Source: Adenophora triphylla var. japonica (Eukaryota; Streptophyta; Magnoliopsida; Asterales; Campanulaceae). From it: a stretch of 64,000 nucleotides of DNA. The notes below the pieces were generated by a model. The model ran no database searches. It was not told the origin of the DNA and worked only from the letters and a program-made list of their open reading frames with translations. This document shows positions 11,730-23,421 of this stretch, one piece after another (position 1 is the stretch's first letter; every line of letters begins with the position of its first letter). The position numbers were made by a program, and so were the translations under genes. The stretch lies in contig JAFEMH010002436.1 in the NCBI GenBank assembly GCA_022495995.1, positions 186,001 to 250,000 on the forward strand, read 5' to 3'.

Positions 11730-13921
11730 TCAAAATCGAGTCCGAGTGGGACAAGATTCTACTTCAATGTCCAACTTCTTCCAAAAATCATGAATCGAGG
11801 ACAACTCAATCCGGCCCCCGAGTTTTGTATGCATGCAATCTCGTGACTACATGGAAGTCCATGTGTTCGCCTCGAGTAACACCAGCGGCTGAAGGATCCA
11901 TGACATTATCCCCACAACGACTCGCTCTTCTTTGATGATGTCCAAAGTCAGTCTTTGACACTCGACCCAATATGTCTTGATACGGCATCACATGTCTTCA
12001 TATCATTTGGAATTCTACTCTTTGATTGCTCCATAGTAGCTTTGATTGTTGTTATTTGGATTTCCATAATCTCATGAGCCTTTTTGAATAATGTGTCAAA
12101 AGTAGAAGAAGCACTCCCAAGGCCTTCTTCAACCTGTTATGCTCACTCTCGGCCTGTTCGTGGTGTGGGTTCCGAAGTGCAAGAATGGCGATACGTGTGC
12201 ATCGACAAAATATTCGTAGAGTATGGAGCAATCCAAGTCTCGCGGAGGTAGGTCAATAAATCGGGATAAGATGCGAAATGATCGCAAAACGATTGCCAGC
12301 GGGTGTCCCACTCTTCGCGAGTAGCGGCCGATATTGCTTTATTAAATCTCCTCATGAATGATAGTGCAAACTCATTGCTACCGGTTTTAGCCAACGCTCT
12401 CTTTTTAACATTGACTTCGATATGCCTTCGACACAAATGGTGTGCGGTCTCGGGAAATACCATTTGGACAAAGCATTAATGAAAGCCAAGTCACGATCGA
12501 TTAAGAAAACGGTTGGCATGTGGGGAGTATGAAAAAGACTTTGCAAATTCTTGAGTGCCCACGTGTAATTATCGGTCTTCTCATTTTGGAGGAACGCATA
12601 GGCAATTGTGAAATTCTTCCCCGTTGAAGTAAATCCTATAATCTCAAGTAACGCCATTCCATAGCGGTTGGTGTTGTAAGTGCGATCACCTTGTATCAAT
12701 AAAAAAATAAAGTTAGAAATGAATAAAATTGCAATTCAAAAAATGCATACGACTTGTGGAAAACAGAGTCAAAAAACGAGATTCAAAAAAATCAAAAATT
12801 TACCTTGTACTACATATGGAAAACGAGCTTAAGCATATCCGATGCTCGTGGGTGAGAGAAGAATATGTCACCGATCATGTCACTCTCGTTAGCTTTCCTC
12901 ATGAAGAAGGTATATTTCTTATCCTCGAGTGCTTTTATGAGCTGTTGAAGCGAGGATCTCCCTTGTCGTTCTTGTGACTTGCATTTTGTGAGGGCATTGT
13001 GGACGTGTTTCGGAGTACTCACGTTCTTCTCATCCTTCCTCTTTAACATTGTTAGCATGTTATTTGGCCGCACCTTAGAAAGGCTGACTTGCGCTACACA
13101 CCTCCTCATATTCGAGAACTAGTCAATTTACCCAACGGATGACCTTCGGGATACGTTGGAAAGTCGTGATTATGAGAACCATGCTTCACAACGTAACCCC
13201 ATACCCCATCACCCCTATCTTTGGCCCGGATTTCAAAATTGCACCCAATCTTCTTCGTGCTAGTCAACCTCACATCTTTAGTTTTTCCGGACCTGTACTT
13301 GCCACCAAAATGGCATACAATCTTCGCGTAGCCTAGGATCTTGCCACTTGTCTTCCTCGAATCCACTATAGAAAGGGTTATATTTTGACGGGCCGCGATA
13401 TCCCGTACGTGTTTAACAAGATCATCCCTATTTGAAAATAATAGGGATGTATCGAATTGATCACTGACATCCGGTCCCTACAACATCAATTAGAAAATTG
13501 CACAATAAGCAACGAGTGTATGACATTTCGTGTAGCATTATACGAGATGTTCCTGGAACATCTCGTGTAAGTGTACCCGACTTAAACCCATTTATCTCGT
13601 GTCATACAATACGATATAATACACCATAACTCGTGTATAAAAACACGACAAATAGCATAAAACTCGTATAATATGACACGAAATAGAGTAATATCAGAAT
13701 TTAAAAATCCAATCTTGAAAAACAATTTCGTTTCAAGATTGGATTTTATTGCGACTTTGATCAAAACACCAAATATAACTTTAAAAACTTACTTCATTGC
13801 TGCTTGGATTTTGATTTTGATGTGGAGAATTTGGTGGCAAACCTTCTTCTTCAAAAATATATTCCACAAGCTCAAGATCAATATGATCATAAAAACTTGG
13901 AGAATGTTGTGGAGAATCCAT
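11730..13921 (-). pseudogene. FAR1-like MULE transposase with WRKY-GCM1 zinc finger and SWIM finger; frameshifted
   Basis: On the minus strand exon 1 is 13793-13921 (starts MDSPQHSPSFYDHIDLE, ends at a GT donor). Exon 2 starts at 13477. It holds a FAR1/WRKY-GCM1-type zinc finger (IVCHFGGKYR, then GCNFEI, then HGSHNH). The catalytic region has GDRTYNTNRYGMALLEI (first Asp), FLIDRDLAF (second Asp) and, in another frame near 12140, AESEHNR (Glu). A SWIM-like finger with THGLPCSHEIAC lies near 11850. This is the domain order of FAR1/Jittery-type MULE transposases, which cut and paste the element. Several frame changes, near 13110, 12830, 12465 and 12150, break the protein. An intron at about 12690-12800 splits the sequence just before the first catalytic Asp. 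Block C repeats fill the first intron. Confidence 0.8.
13513..13685. repeat. Palindromic repeat block C in transposase intron 1
   Basis: Repeats of 'catttcgtgt', 'tctcgtgt' and 'cacgaaatag' lie in the intron between transposase exons 1 and 2. They are related to blocks A and B by the shared TCGT(A/G)T core and its inverse. Confidence 0.6.
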
Positions 13922-14091
13922 ACTATGGTGTTAGATGATATGAGAATTAATGAAAATAATGGGCATAAATTTATGGGTGTTAAGAATAGGACAATGGTGT
14001 CACAGCTGCATGGGAGTACAGCAGCAACGGTGTTTCTCTCTGTTGGGCCGTTGTCTGCGTGAATATCGTTTTTGATGTAGGGTTTCAGGGT

Positions 14092-14270
14092 GTATCTCGT
14101 GTGTATATACACGAGATACTATGGTACATATCGTGTATACAAACACGATATAGTATTTGTTTCTGGTAATTATATCGTATGAACAATACACGAGATGCAC
14201 CTTGATTACTTTCGTGTATTGTTCATACGAAATGCCTCAGTAAATATCGTGTATTTAGACACGACACAAC
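14092..14270. repeat. Palindromic repeat block D upstream of the transposase
   Basis: Short hairpins such as 'tctcgtgtgtatatacacgaga' (22 bp with its partner arm at 14094-14117), 'atatcgtgtatacaaacacgatat' at 14127-14150 and 'tatcgtgtatttagacacga' near 14248. They sit in the 5' flank of the transposase and may be part of its promoter region. Confidence 0.65.
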
Positions 14271-14286
14271 ATATAATAAAATAAAA

Positions 14287-15240
14287 AATGGTATACGGCT
14301 ACCTCATTTATTTATTTTTAATTTTTTTATACATTCTAAATGACATTTAAAGTGTTTTTCATCTACATCACTTTCCTCAAAATCCAAATGGAGATTGAAT
14401 TAGAAATATTTGCCATTATTTAGGGTTTTTAGGGTTTTACATGTCCCGATCTTGCCAAAAATGGTATACGGCTACCTCGTTTATTTTTTTTTAATTTTTT
14501 TCTACATTCTAAATGACATTTAAAGTGTTTTTCATCTACATGAGTTTCCTCAAAATCCAAATGGAGATTGAGTTACAAATATGTGCCATTATTTAGGGTT
14601 TTTAGGGTTTTATGTGTCCCGATCTTGCCAAAAATGGTATACGGCTACCTCGTTTATTTTTTTAATTTTTTCTACATTCTAAATGACATTTAAAGTGTTT
14701 TTCATCTACATGAGTTTCCTCAAAATCCAAATGGATATTGAGTTACAAATTTTTGCCATTTTTTAGGGTTTTTAGGGTTTTCTGTGTCCCGATCTTGCAA
14801 AAAATGGTATACGCCTACCTCGTTTAATTTTTTTTTTATTTTTTTCTAGATTCTAAATGACATTTAAAATGTTTTTCATCTACATGAGTTTCCTCAAAAT
14901 CCAAATGGATATTGAGTTACAAATATTTGCCATTATTTATGGTTTTTAGGGTTTTACGTGTCCCGATCTTGCCAAAAATGGTATACGGCTACCTCGTTTA
15001 TTTTTTTAATTTTTTCTACATTCTAGATGACATTTAAAGTGTTTTTCATCTACATCACTTTCCTCAAAATCCAAATGGAGATTGAGTTACAAATATTTGC
15101 CATTATTTAGGGTTTTTAGGGTTTTACGTGTCCCGATCTTGCCAAAAATGGTATACGACTACCTCGTTTATTTTTTTTTAATTTTTTTCTACATTCTAAA
15201 TGACATTTAAAGTGTTTTTCATCTACATGAGTTTTCTCCA
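14287..15240. repeat. Tandem array of a ~172-bp unit (about 5.5 copies)
   Basis: Successive units begin at 'atggtatacggctacctc'. The 'gtatacg' landmark recurs at 14291, 14464, 14637, 14807, 14981 and 15151, giving spacings of 170-174 bp. Each full unit also has 'catttaaagtgtttttcatc' and a telobox-like 'tttagggtttttagggttt'. The last copy is cut after about 90 bp. The array lies between the transposase 5' flank and the right end of the MULE. Confidence 0.95.
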
Positions 15241-15429
15241 AATAAATAAAGTGGTATCACTTAAATGTGATAGGTTATATGATATTGTATGATCCAATAT
15301 GACGTTTGTTCCTTGTCATGTATAAGTGTATAAATTTTGCTCAATTAACAACACAATTCAATAATATAACATAGAATATGCGTATCATTAACATCGTGTC
15401 GCAAATCATCGAAGAACACCTTCATTATG

Positions 15430-15580
15430 ATATGTCGTATGGATATACACGATTTTAGTACATTATATCGTGTTGTTGTGTACGAAATTAATGACAGAGT
15501 AAATTTAAATTTCGTATAATTTCATACGACCTATTATTTAACCCAATTAGTTTATGTCGTGTAAAAGTACACGACATGAA
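15430..15580. repeat. Palindromic repeat block E near the MULE right end
   Basis: Contains 'gtcgtatggatatacacga', 'tttcgtataatttcatacga' and 'gtcgtgtaaaagtacacgac'. It is the subterminal member of the palindrome family seen in blocks A-D and lies just inside the right terminal inverted repeat. Confidence 0.6.
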
Positions 15581-15683
15581 GGCTTCTTGTCGTCCTTTCG
15601 AGCACGACAGACGAAGGGTAGTTTGGGAATTATTGGTGCCTTGTATATAACATGCCTTGTATATAGAATTCTCCGTTATAGAT

Positions 15684-15697
15684 CTAGGTTTGCATTT

Positions 15698-15730
<33 letters not shown>

Positions 15731-15969
15731 GGGGATAATAATATTGTATAATTTAATACTCCTCATTAATGATTTAAGTTCTGGAGTTAAATTTGCTCCA
15801 AAAAGAACCCGAAAGCGAAAAATATTTATTTTTAAATAAAAATCATTTAACTTTTTATATATTTTCATTTTTTTATAATTTAATTTTCTTAATTCAATTT
15901 AATAGGTGCATTTGTTCCTCCAATACCATTTAACGACAAAGATGTGGATACAAATTCTTATTTCACTAA
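15684..15969. other. AT-rich spacer with a long T run
   Basis: Holds a T homopolymer of about 30 bases near 15700-15729 followed by AT-rich DNA. It lies between the MULE and the next Tourist-like element and may be the interior of the Helitron that ends at 16959. No gene is seen. Confidence 0.35.
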
Positions 15970-16809
15970 GGGGGTGTTTGGTTCGACGGAATTGGCCATT
16001 CCGGGGCGGAATGGAATGGTCAATTCCGTTGACTTCATTCCTTCCGTCTGTTTGGTTCGTTGGAATGCTTTTTTTTCCATTCCTTCCAATATTGGAAGGA
16101 ATGACGAATTCCCTTGGTGATGGAAAAAAAAATTTTTTTTTTGATAAAAATACCCCTAACTAACCCCCCCCCCCCAATCAGCCCCCACCCCACCCCCCAT
16201 CCAGCCCCCCACCCCACCCCCACTCCCATACCCCCCCACCCCCTCACCCCTCACCCCCCCACCCCCCACGATTTTTTTTTTTTTTTTTGCCCTACCCCCA
16301 TCCGGCCACCCCCACCCCCACCCCCCCCCAACAAATTTTTTGCCCTACCCCCATCCAGCCCCCACCCCCACCCACCCACCCCACCCCCCCCCCCAACAAA
16401 TTTTTTTTTTTTTTTTGCCCAACCCCACCCCCCACCCCCAACAATTTTTTTATTTTTTTGCCCTACCCCCATCCATTACCCCCCCCCACCCCCCACCCAC
16501 CATCACCCCCTACCCCCACCCACCCCCTACCCCACAAAAAAAATTTGCATACCCCCTGCCCTACCCCACCCCCCAAATTTTTTTTAAAGAAGGGTAAATT
16601 GGTCATTTTATATGTTTTCATTCCATTCCTATAATTTGTATTTTCAAACCAAACATGATTTGGCAAGGAATTGAATGACAATTTCATTCCATTCCGTGTC
16701 AACCAAACGGAAGGTTTGACCATTTTTTTTCCATTCCAATTCCTTCATGAATTCCATTCCATTGAACATTCCATTCCTTCACTTTTTTTCCACCGAACCA
16801 AACGGCCCC
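15970..16809. mobile_element. Tourist-like (PIF/Harbinger) element with C-rich minisatellite core
   Basis: Left end GGGGGTGTTTGGTTCG, right end CGAACCAAACGGCCCC, flanked by TAA on both sides (15967-15969 and 16810-16812). Inside each end are repeated 'attccattcc' and 'ggaatgg' motifs in inverted orientation. The middle (about 16155-16575) is a minisatellite of 'ccctacccccatcc' blocks and long T runs. Its Pro/Phe-rich translations are artefacts of the repeat. Confidence 0.85.
16155..16575. repeat. Degenerate C-rich / T-run minisatellite
   Basis: Repeats of roughly 50-60 bp, each a C-rich block ('gccctacccccatcc') followed by a run of T. It forms the core of the Tourist-like element at 15970-16809. 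Similar cores occur in the elements at 52958-54255 and 49637-61635. Confidence 0.8.
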
Positions 16810-16959
16810 TAAAGATACATTTTCTAACATATATTTTTCTTATCATGTAAAATATGATTATATTTTTTGAGCAATTGTTCTTATGTTTTAATAAAAAAGT
16901 ATTTATTTTTCAATAGAAAACGTTTTGTCGTGCGTTTTAACGCACGGGTGGCATACTAG
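16810..16959 (+). mobile_element. Helitron 3' terminus
   Basis: A perfect stem-loop 'cgtgcgttttaacgcacg' at 16929-16946 is followed by 'ggtggcatactag', so the CTAG end is at 16956-16959, followed by T. A hairpin about 10-12 bp before a CTRR end inserted in front of T is the Helitron 3' signature. The 5' TC end was not identified. No RepHel coding sequence is present, so this is a non-autonomous copy that probably hosts the Tourist-like element. Confidence 0.65.
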
Positions 16960-16960
16960 T

Positions 16961-17692
16961 TGTCAATAAATAACTGCAAGTGTTCAATCATTGAAGTTCA
17001 ATAAAATCAGTCCTTATATTATTACTAGATCATTTATTAGGACAAATAGTGTGAACACTCAATCAATTCTTGTAAATGTTTCCCAACAATACTATGTCTG
17101 AAACACATTGATTGATCACACTACACACTCAAGAGAAATCAGTTCAATTTGTGAACACATCTTTTGAAAACACCTGGTCAAACTTGTATCACGATCCATT
17201 AGTGATCACTTTCCTTTAGGCAGCTTTAAATCATAAAGCTTGCAACTTGTAATATACTAGTGACATTAATATTGCACATTTTCACAAATTCAAGTTTTGA
17301 CCAAACTTGTTAGAGGACGTATCAGTTATTTAACATTGTGAATCTCTCCAAACAACTGTGTCCTCCCCTTTGTTTGTGTTTGCTCATTTTATCTCGTCTT
17401 GTAACCGGTTGAACTCTATCACCGGTTACAATCATTTGAATACTTAACTACTTTGTTTAGTGCTTTCCATTGTAATATAATTTGCATGATCTTTTAACTT
17501 ACATGAAATTTATCTTACTTAACCGATCATTTGTGTGAGTAAACATGTAACATTTTATCCGCTGCGTAACTGGTTAAGATGGATTTAGCTTTTGATAAGT
17601 TAATTGGATATTTTAGAAAGGTTTACGAAAGAAGTTTAATCAGGATATTCACCAACCCTATAGCCTGTTTCCTACCAATTGGGCGTAAAATT
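16961..17692 (+). mobile_element. 5' LTR (approximate) of a Ty1/copia element
   Basis: The segment runs from a possible TG start directly after the Helitron end up to the primer-binding site. AACCGGTT/ACCGGTTAC motifs near 17404-17427 resemble those between pol and the env-like ORF (36660-36860). I could not find a matching 3' LTR in the window, so both LTR limits are provisional. Confidence 0.45.
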
Positions 17693-17704
17693 TGGTATCA
17701 GAGC
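17693..17704 (+). promoter_or_regulatory. Primer-binding site, tRNA-Met(i) type
   Basis: TGGTATCAGAGC is the classic complement of the 3' end of plant initiator tRNA-Met, used by most plant copia elements to prime minus-strand DNA synthesis. A gag start codon follows 45 bp later. Confidence 0.85.
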
Positions 17705-17748
17705 TTTCAATTTTTGAAAAAAAAATTTCCAACCTTCACAGCTTGACA

Positions 17749-17844
17749 ATGGCGGGAAAACTCATGCAAACGTGGAACATGGAAACGATACCCATGTTAA
17801 ACGAAAATGAATTTTTATCATGGAAAAACAGAATCATGCGTTAC
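17749..17844 (+). pseudogene. Copia gag, N-terminal fragment (interrupted)
   Basis: An open frame starts MAGKLMQTWNMETIPMLN and continues with FLSWKNRIMRY, the typical N terminus of plant copia gag (DUF4219/UBN2 type). It is cut after 32 codons by the gypsy LTR at 17845. The other gag/pol sequence resumes at 31977, but the middle of gag appears to be missing there, so the interruption was not a clean insertion. Confidence 0.75.
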
Positions 17845-19564
17845 TGTAAGTGCTCCAATTTGAGTTGTTAGCATTTTCGTTAGAAAATTAACGAAAGTCT
17901 TAACATTCCTAACATTTCTAACAATTCCTAACTTTTCTAACAAAACAAGGGTAAAGTAGGGATTGCTATTTAAGGTTAAACCAAGAAAAGAATCTTAAAA
18001 AAGAAAAGAAATTGTAAAAACCCGAATTGGCAAGCTGAAAAACATAGCCAGTTTGAATATTTTCAAAAATATTCCTTTGGTCCAAAGCCTGCAGCTGCAT
18101 TTAATGAACAGTGCACGCTGAGGGTCTTGTCCGCGCGGATGGTTTTGAATATTTCAGAGGCCTATAAATTGAGCCCCTCAGTCTCAGAAATGGAGAGCAA
18201 CAACAATTCATACACAACACCTTGGCGAGAATACTAGAGAAAACAGTGGGAATTCTCTTGAATTGCCACCTTTTTCTTTGGATTATTTTCCCAAATCACA
18301 CTCACTAATCACTCTCAAATTCAAGCCTCAAACACTCTCAAATTCAAGCCTCAAACTCAAAAAATCAAGGGAAGATAGGTATAACCTCCTTCTCCCTACC
18401 CTAAATCTATCTCATCCATGCATGCATCTCATACTTTGAAGATGTAACTTGTTCTTCTCTTGCCCTAGATCCAAGAGGATCACCATGGAAGTTCATCTCC
18501 ATGGATGACCCTCTACAAGGATCAACATTTCTTTCAAATTGTTTTTACTTACTTACAAACACTTTTCTAAACCTAAAAACCATTTTCACAACCAAAATCT
18601 TCATTTTCAAGGATAAAATTCCCCTTCCCAATCAAATGAAATGCTTAAAGTCCTAATGTACCCTAAGGATGGCTTGATATAGTAGATCACCACTAAAATG
18701 TTTAGTGACTACTAATCAAAGCCTAAGGAAATGGGGACAAGCATGGATGCAAAACCCCCTTTAAAATCACATTTTTCTTCTTGAGAAAGTTGCTGTCCAG
18801 TAGCCTTTCTCTAAGACCTCTGTCCATGGTCTAATTTTTTGGACACAGAAGAACTTAGAATTTGGTGTTGACTACAAAATACTTTTTGTAGCCAACATCC
18901 AGATCATTCCAGAAATATTTTTACTTTATTTTTTGCGTTAGTATAACTCCATTTTTTAAATTATTTTCAAAAGGTCAGATTCAACAGTCTCTGGAAATCC
19001 AGATTTCATATCTGAGATTTCCAGAAGGTTTTGGTCCATCAAATCATCTCCAAATGGAAAAGTCTTTTGCAGAAACCTTATTTAAGATGTTTTGAACAAC
19101 TTTCATACTCGGACTTTCCCCAGATTTTGAAGTTTTAAAGCTCTTAAATCTATTTTAAAATTAAGTGTCCACTGCCTTTTTCATTCTGGCAGAATTGATT
19201 CTCAACTTCAAGAAATCTTTTGAGTACCAATACTCAACCCTAAAATCATACAAAAAATCATGGGACTTGTTTAATGCCTTATAAAGAGTCCTCAATTTTT
19301 AGTTTTCTCAGTTTGAACTTATTTTGGCCAAAGGAACACACACACACACACACAAATGATTTTTAAGCTTGGAAGACTCGTTTTACGAGGCATTTCGGGT
19401 GAACCCTAACGTTCTTCCCGGCGTGTAACGTGACCTCCGAACCCAAATCTCTCATTTCGGGCATTTTTCAAAGTTTTGGCCCTTAAAACAAAAATGGCGT
19501 GGCGACTCCGTGTTTTGATTTTCAAAAAAGAGAAAAATCTTTTCCGGGTGGCACATTCGTTACA
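17845..19564 (+). mobile_element. 5' LTR of a Tat/Ogre-like Ty3/gypsy element
   Basis: It starts TGTAAGTGCTCC and ends GTTACA one base before the primer-binding site, about 1.72 kb. A TATA-like 'gcctataaattgagccc' at about 18161-18177 fits a promoter, so the U3/R boundary probably lies near 18200. A CA microsatellite at 19334-19356 lies in the U5 side. No matching direct copy is found at the other end of the element. Confidence 0.7.
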
Positions 19565-19565
19565 G

Positions 19566-19583
19566 TGGCGACTCCGCTGGGGA
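19566..19583 (+). promoter_or_regulatory. Primer-binding site of the gypsy element
   Basis: TGGCGACTCCGCTGGGGA directly follows the LTR end. This type of site is found in Tat/Ogre-lineage elements and is usually assigned to tRNA-Arg. I assign the tRNA from memory of the lineage, not from a search. Confidence 0.7.
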
Positions 19584-20972
19584 CAAATAAGTTTTATCTT
19601 TTCAAAAAAAAAGGAAAAACTTTTGTGGGTCAAGCTTCCGTCCCGGCATTTGAAATCATTTGTACTGTGTGTGTGTTGCTTTTGCACATTTTCGTGTTGT
19701 TTTGATCGCCTCGAAAAAGTCAAAATTTTGACTATCGGACCCGTTGACTTGAATTTTGAATTATGTGCTTATGTGTGCATTTACTTTCAAAAAAAAAAGA
19801 TTTTCAAAAAAAAAAAAACTTTCAAAAAAATTTTCAAAAAAAAAAGGATTAAAAAAAAAAAAAAGCTTTCAAAAAAAAAAAAAGATTTTCAAAAAAAAAA
19901 AAATCATTTTGTGCATGCATCATCCTCTTTAAGACACATGAAAAATTTCTATTTTACTCAGAAGACTGCTTGCACACTACGCGCACTTGGCCTTACACTG
20001 CACACTACGTCCTTAACCCGGGAAAATCCCATTAGCAGCCTGTTTGGCCTTATTACGCCTCTCGGTGCGAGCACGAGACTACCCAAACATCCCATGGAGC
20101 CTCGTGTCGACCATGCACTTGTCCGTGACACACTTTGTCCGAGACCCGGTTGGTTTTTAGTCTGGTCTGTGTCATGCCCTGTCTGTGTATAGACCTTTCC
20201 TTTCAAGCCTTAGTCGGCATACCAAGTCAATATCTTTCGGGGACCCTAATCAGTCGAAGTCCTGCCGGTTTTCCGTCACGGGCTTTGACCAGATATTGAC
20301 TGGCGCCTTGACTTTGACTCTGACTGGCACAAATTATACACTGACTCCCAGTATGACACTGAGTCATCAAGAATTAACGATCATTTCATGCCTAATTACG
20401 GCCTAAATGACGACGGGTCAAGATCAATTGCGGACATTTATCAGTCCAAACCATGCCGACTTTTCGTCGAGCCCTCGGACATGATCTTGACTTTGACGTC
20501 AGCTTTGTCCGTAATTTACATCGAATGCTCGTTAAGACTCGATTACCTGCCAGACTTTTAGGATCGTTTTTCTTTTCGGTCGGTGGGACCCGCTTGCCCT
20601 ATAGGACCCTCGCCCGGGGCTGTCCGCCCTGGGAAGTCGAAATACAGGTGGAATACGAGGGGCTTATAGACGTAGTGATGGGGCCCACTGATCCAGGATC
20701 CAGAGTAGTTTGCGAAAAAGAAGAGCAATCTTTTCCAACCGCTTAGGTTAATAAAACATGTTTTAAGTAAACAAGAACAAATAACTGCATGTTGCATGAT
20801 CCCAAAGCCCAAACACCTACCCTCCTTCATTCCCAGACATCTGAACCCTCGTGTCTTTCCCCCCGCAGCTCCGCACAAAGCTTGGTTTCGGGCACCGGGT
20901 CACCGTTTGATCAGTTGGGAAGAGTCAAGCGAATCGTCAGCTTCACCATTTGTTCCGACTCCGGGTTTCAGA
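19584..20972 (+). other. Leader region of the gypsy element
   Basis: A long untranslated leader with A-homopolymer runs near 19788-19901 ('ttttcaaaaaaaaa' repeated) and several 'gactttgact' motifs between 20290 and 20510. Long leaders before gag are usual in Tat/Ogre elements. Open frames here look like low-complexity or chance ORFs. Confidence 0.5.
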
Positions 20973-23320
20973 ATGTCTGCATCAGCTGGTAACGATGGGG
21001 ACAACATCACTCCGCCTCCTGGGACTCCTCAAACAGAACAGCAATGGAATCAGTTGGCCGAACAGATGAGACTGCGACAAGAAGCATAGCTGAATAGCCT
21101 TATGGAGGCTATTAAGAGCCATGGTTTGGCCGCCAGCCTCAATCCCGATGGCACCTTCACCGTGGAAGAAGAGGAAGGCCCCAGTCCCAACCTTGGTCGC
21201 CCCGACTACTCCAGGATGCCACCACCAACCTCCTACGGTACTACTACCAGAACCCATGCTTCTCGGTCGCTGGGTCAGCCAGCTCCCCAACCACAGACCA
21301 CTGGATCCATGCAGCCTGACGGGACGAGCCAGTTCCCAGTTCCTCAGTGGGGACAAAATCAGTACGGAATGTCTTCTCATGGTTGGGGCTACCTCGGAAT
21401 GCCACAACTAATTGGGATCCCGCCCCAGTTTGGACCCGATCAATCCGGGCCTTCGCAGCAACAGTTCAAAGTGCCACAGCAACAGTTTGGAATGCCGCCA
21501 CAGTCTAGTTCAGGGCAACACTCAGGAGCCCCTCATCAGAATGATGCTAGCTCAGCTGCTCCTCCCACAGCTTTTACAAACCCATTTCTCACTCAAGGTT
21601 CAATGGGTTACCAAGCCTCTATCCCAGTTTCATCAGAATCACCAGGACCGCAGTACCCCCCGGGTTATACACCATCGCCGCAGCCAGCCATGCAATTCAA
21701 CAACTAGGGACAGCAGCCCGCACTTAAGCCTACTTATGGGCCTCACCCCGGAAATCCAAGCTACCCAGCTACATCAGGACTGCCTTCACCCTCTTTGCCA
21801 GTTGAAAATCAACAGCAAGCTGCAAGGTTCTATCCCTTCGCCCAGACTCCTACTCATGCTCCCCCGGGCAATTTGGGCCCAGGACAGGTTTTCACCTACA
21901 TCCCCGGAACAGCCGTTCCCTCCACCAGTCTGCCGCCAGTGGTAGCTCCTCTCTCTAGCTCAGTCACTGGATTGAACGCCATAGTTCCACCACAAGATCC
22001 TTATCTGGCCTGGTTCATGGAACAACATAAGGAAATGAAAACGCAGATTGCTGAATTGACTGCTAAGAAGTCTGCCTTCCGGCCTACGGACCCGGACTCC
22101 ATTGTTCCCCTGCCCCATAAATTTGTGATGCCTAATCTGGATCTCTTTGATGGGACTGCATGCCCGAAAACTCATCTGGATACATATACCTTGGCAATGA
22201 AGGCCAAAGGGTGCACCAATCAGCAGTAGCTGACTATTTCAGTCTCTCTTTGAAGTCCAGTGCTCTAAAATGGTTCTTCCGCTTAAAACCCGAGGCCAGG
22301 GCTACACGGGATCAGATCACCAGTGCCTTTACAGAGAAGTACAAAGCTAAATTGGAATGGGAAACAAATAGGGTTGACTTGCAGACAACCGTGCAGCGTC
22401 CCGATGAGAGTGTTGGGGATTTCTACAAGCGGCGGAATCTGAAACTCAGTGAGATGGCCATCCCTCCTTCTGAAGAGGAACAGTTGGACATCTTTCATCA
22501 TGCACAGAAACCACATCTGAGAGCTTCCCTCAGTCATTTCCCGTACTCAGACTTGCGGGCAATGGTCAATTCCGCAACTAAGTTTGAAAAGGCTTACAAT
22601 CAGCAACCGGCTGCTGCACCTGCTTACAGATACAAGGCTCCTACCTCCAGCACGGTTCCGGCTCCTGCTAAAGGTAAAGAGATGATCAACTACGCAGGGC
22701 AGGAATGTAATAATGCAACTCCTTTTGCTCCCAGAAAACCAGCTTAGCCCAGGCCAAGGTTCATAAACCTCGAAAACTTTGGAATGCCTCTGAACGACAT
22801 CTTTAGGGGACTAGTGAAAGAAGGCTTGCTGCGGCCTTTGGAGAATTTCCAACCCAGGAATCCGAATGCTCCCGTAGATACTTCAAAGTATTGCGCTTTT
22901 CATCAAGCCCATGGACATCTGACCGATAATTGCTTTACTCTGAAAAAGGCAATCCAAGGCTTGATAGAACAGGGAAAGTTGGAAGGCCCCGAGGGGCCTA
23001 ATACAGTCAAAAATCCTCTGCCAAGAAACCATAACCAGGTAAACATGATTGAAAGCGGAGAACCTTCGCATGCCCAGGAAGATGCGGAAACTGATGAAGG
23101 TCCCCAAATACCCATGACCAACCTTGTCGAGGATCCTAAATTCGGATTCCCCCTCAGCCTTGAGGATGATGAACAAGTCACCCCATCTTGGTCTCATGTC
23201 AGAGATTTCTTGCAAGAGTATGAGGCTCGTATTTCTCGAATGAAGGGAAAGCTGACACAGAAGAGCTGGGGCTGTTTCGGTCAAAACATGAGAAAACCAT
23301 TTACACGAGATGGTTAGAGC
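20973..23320 (+). pseudogene. Gag of a Tat/Ogre-like gypsy element, broken
   Basis: The frame starts MSASAGNDGDNITPPPG at 20973 and is cut by stops at 21087 and 21705 and by a frameshift near 22228. The first half is Pro/Gln/Ser-rich. The conserved retrotransposon gag core starts at FDGTACPKTHLDTY and continues after the frameshift with SLKSSALKWFFRLKPEA and KYKAKLEWETN. A gag zinc-finger-like motif, YCAFHQAHGHLTDNC, lies near 22892-22936, in the C-x2-H...C form usual in Tat-lineage gag. Gag packages the element RNA into virus-like particles in the cytoplasm. Several in-frame stops make this copy non-functional. Confidence 0.85.
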
Positions 23321-23421
23321 AGTCAAGGAAGATTGAGCATGAAAGCTTCAGACGGGCGCCTGTACTGGGGCTTATCAGCAAAAAGGCCGAAGAGCATCTG
23401 GAGCTAATACACTTCTGCAAG

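Larger units (their letters stand above)
8335..15674. mobile_element. Mutator-like element (MULE) with PMD gene and FAR1-like transposase
   Basis: A 7.34-kb element flanked by a perfect 9-bp direct repeat, GTTATAGAT, at 8326-8334 and 15675-15683, the target duplication size typical of MULEs. The ends are inverted repeats of about 60 bp that share CTATATACAAGGCATG and a second ACAAGGCA. Inside are a PMD gene on the plus strand, a MULE transposase on the minus strand, five blocks of palindromic repeats and a ~172-bp tandem array. Both genes carry frameshifts, so the copy is probably not autonomous. Confidence 0.85.

Noticed and set aside
14287..15240. CRISPR-like array
   Set aside because: Units repeat head to tail over their full length with no unique spacers, and the context is a plant transposon. 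It is a tandem satellite-type repeat.
16114..16634. Pro/His/Phe-rich ORFs on both strands
   Set aside because: They follow the C-rich and T-run minisatellite in the core of a Tourist-like element, and all frames show the same low-complexity pattern.
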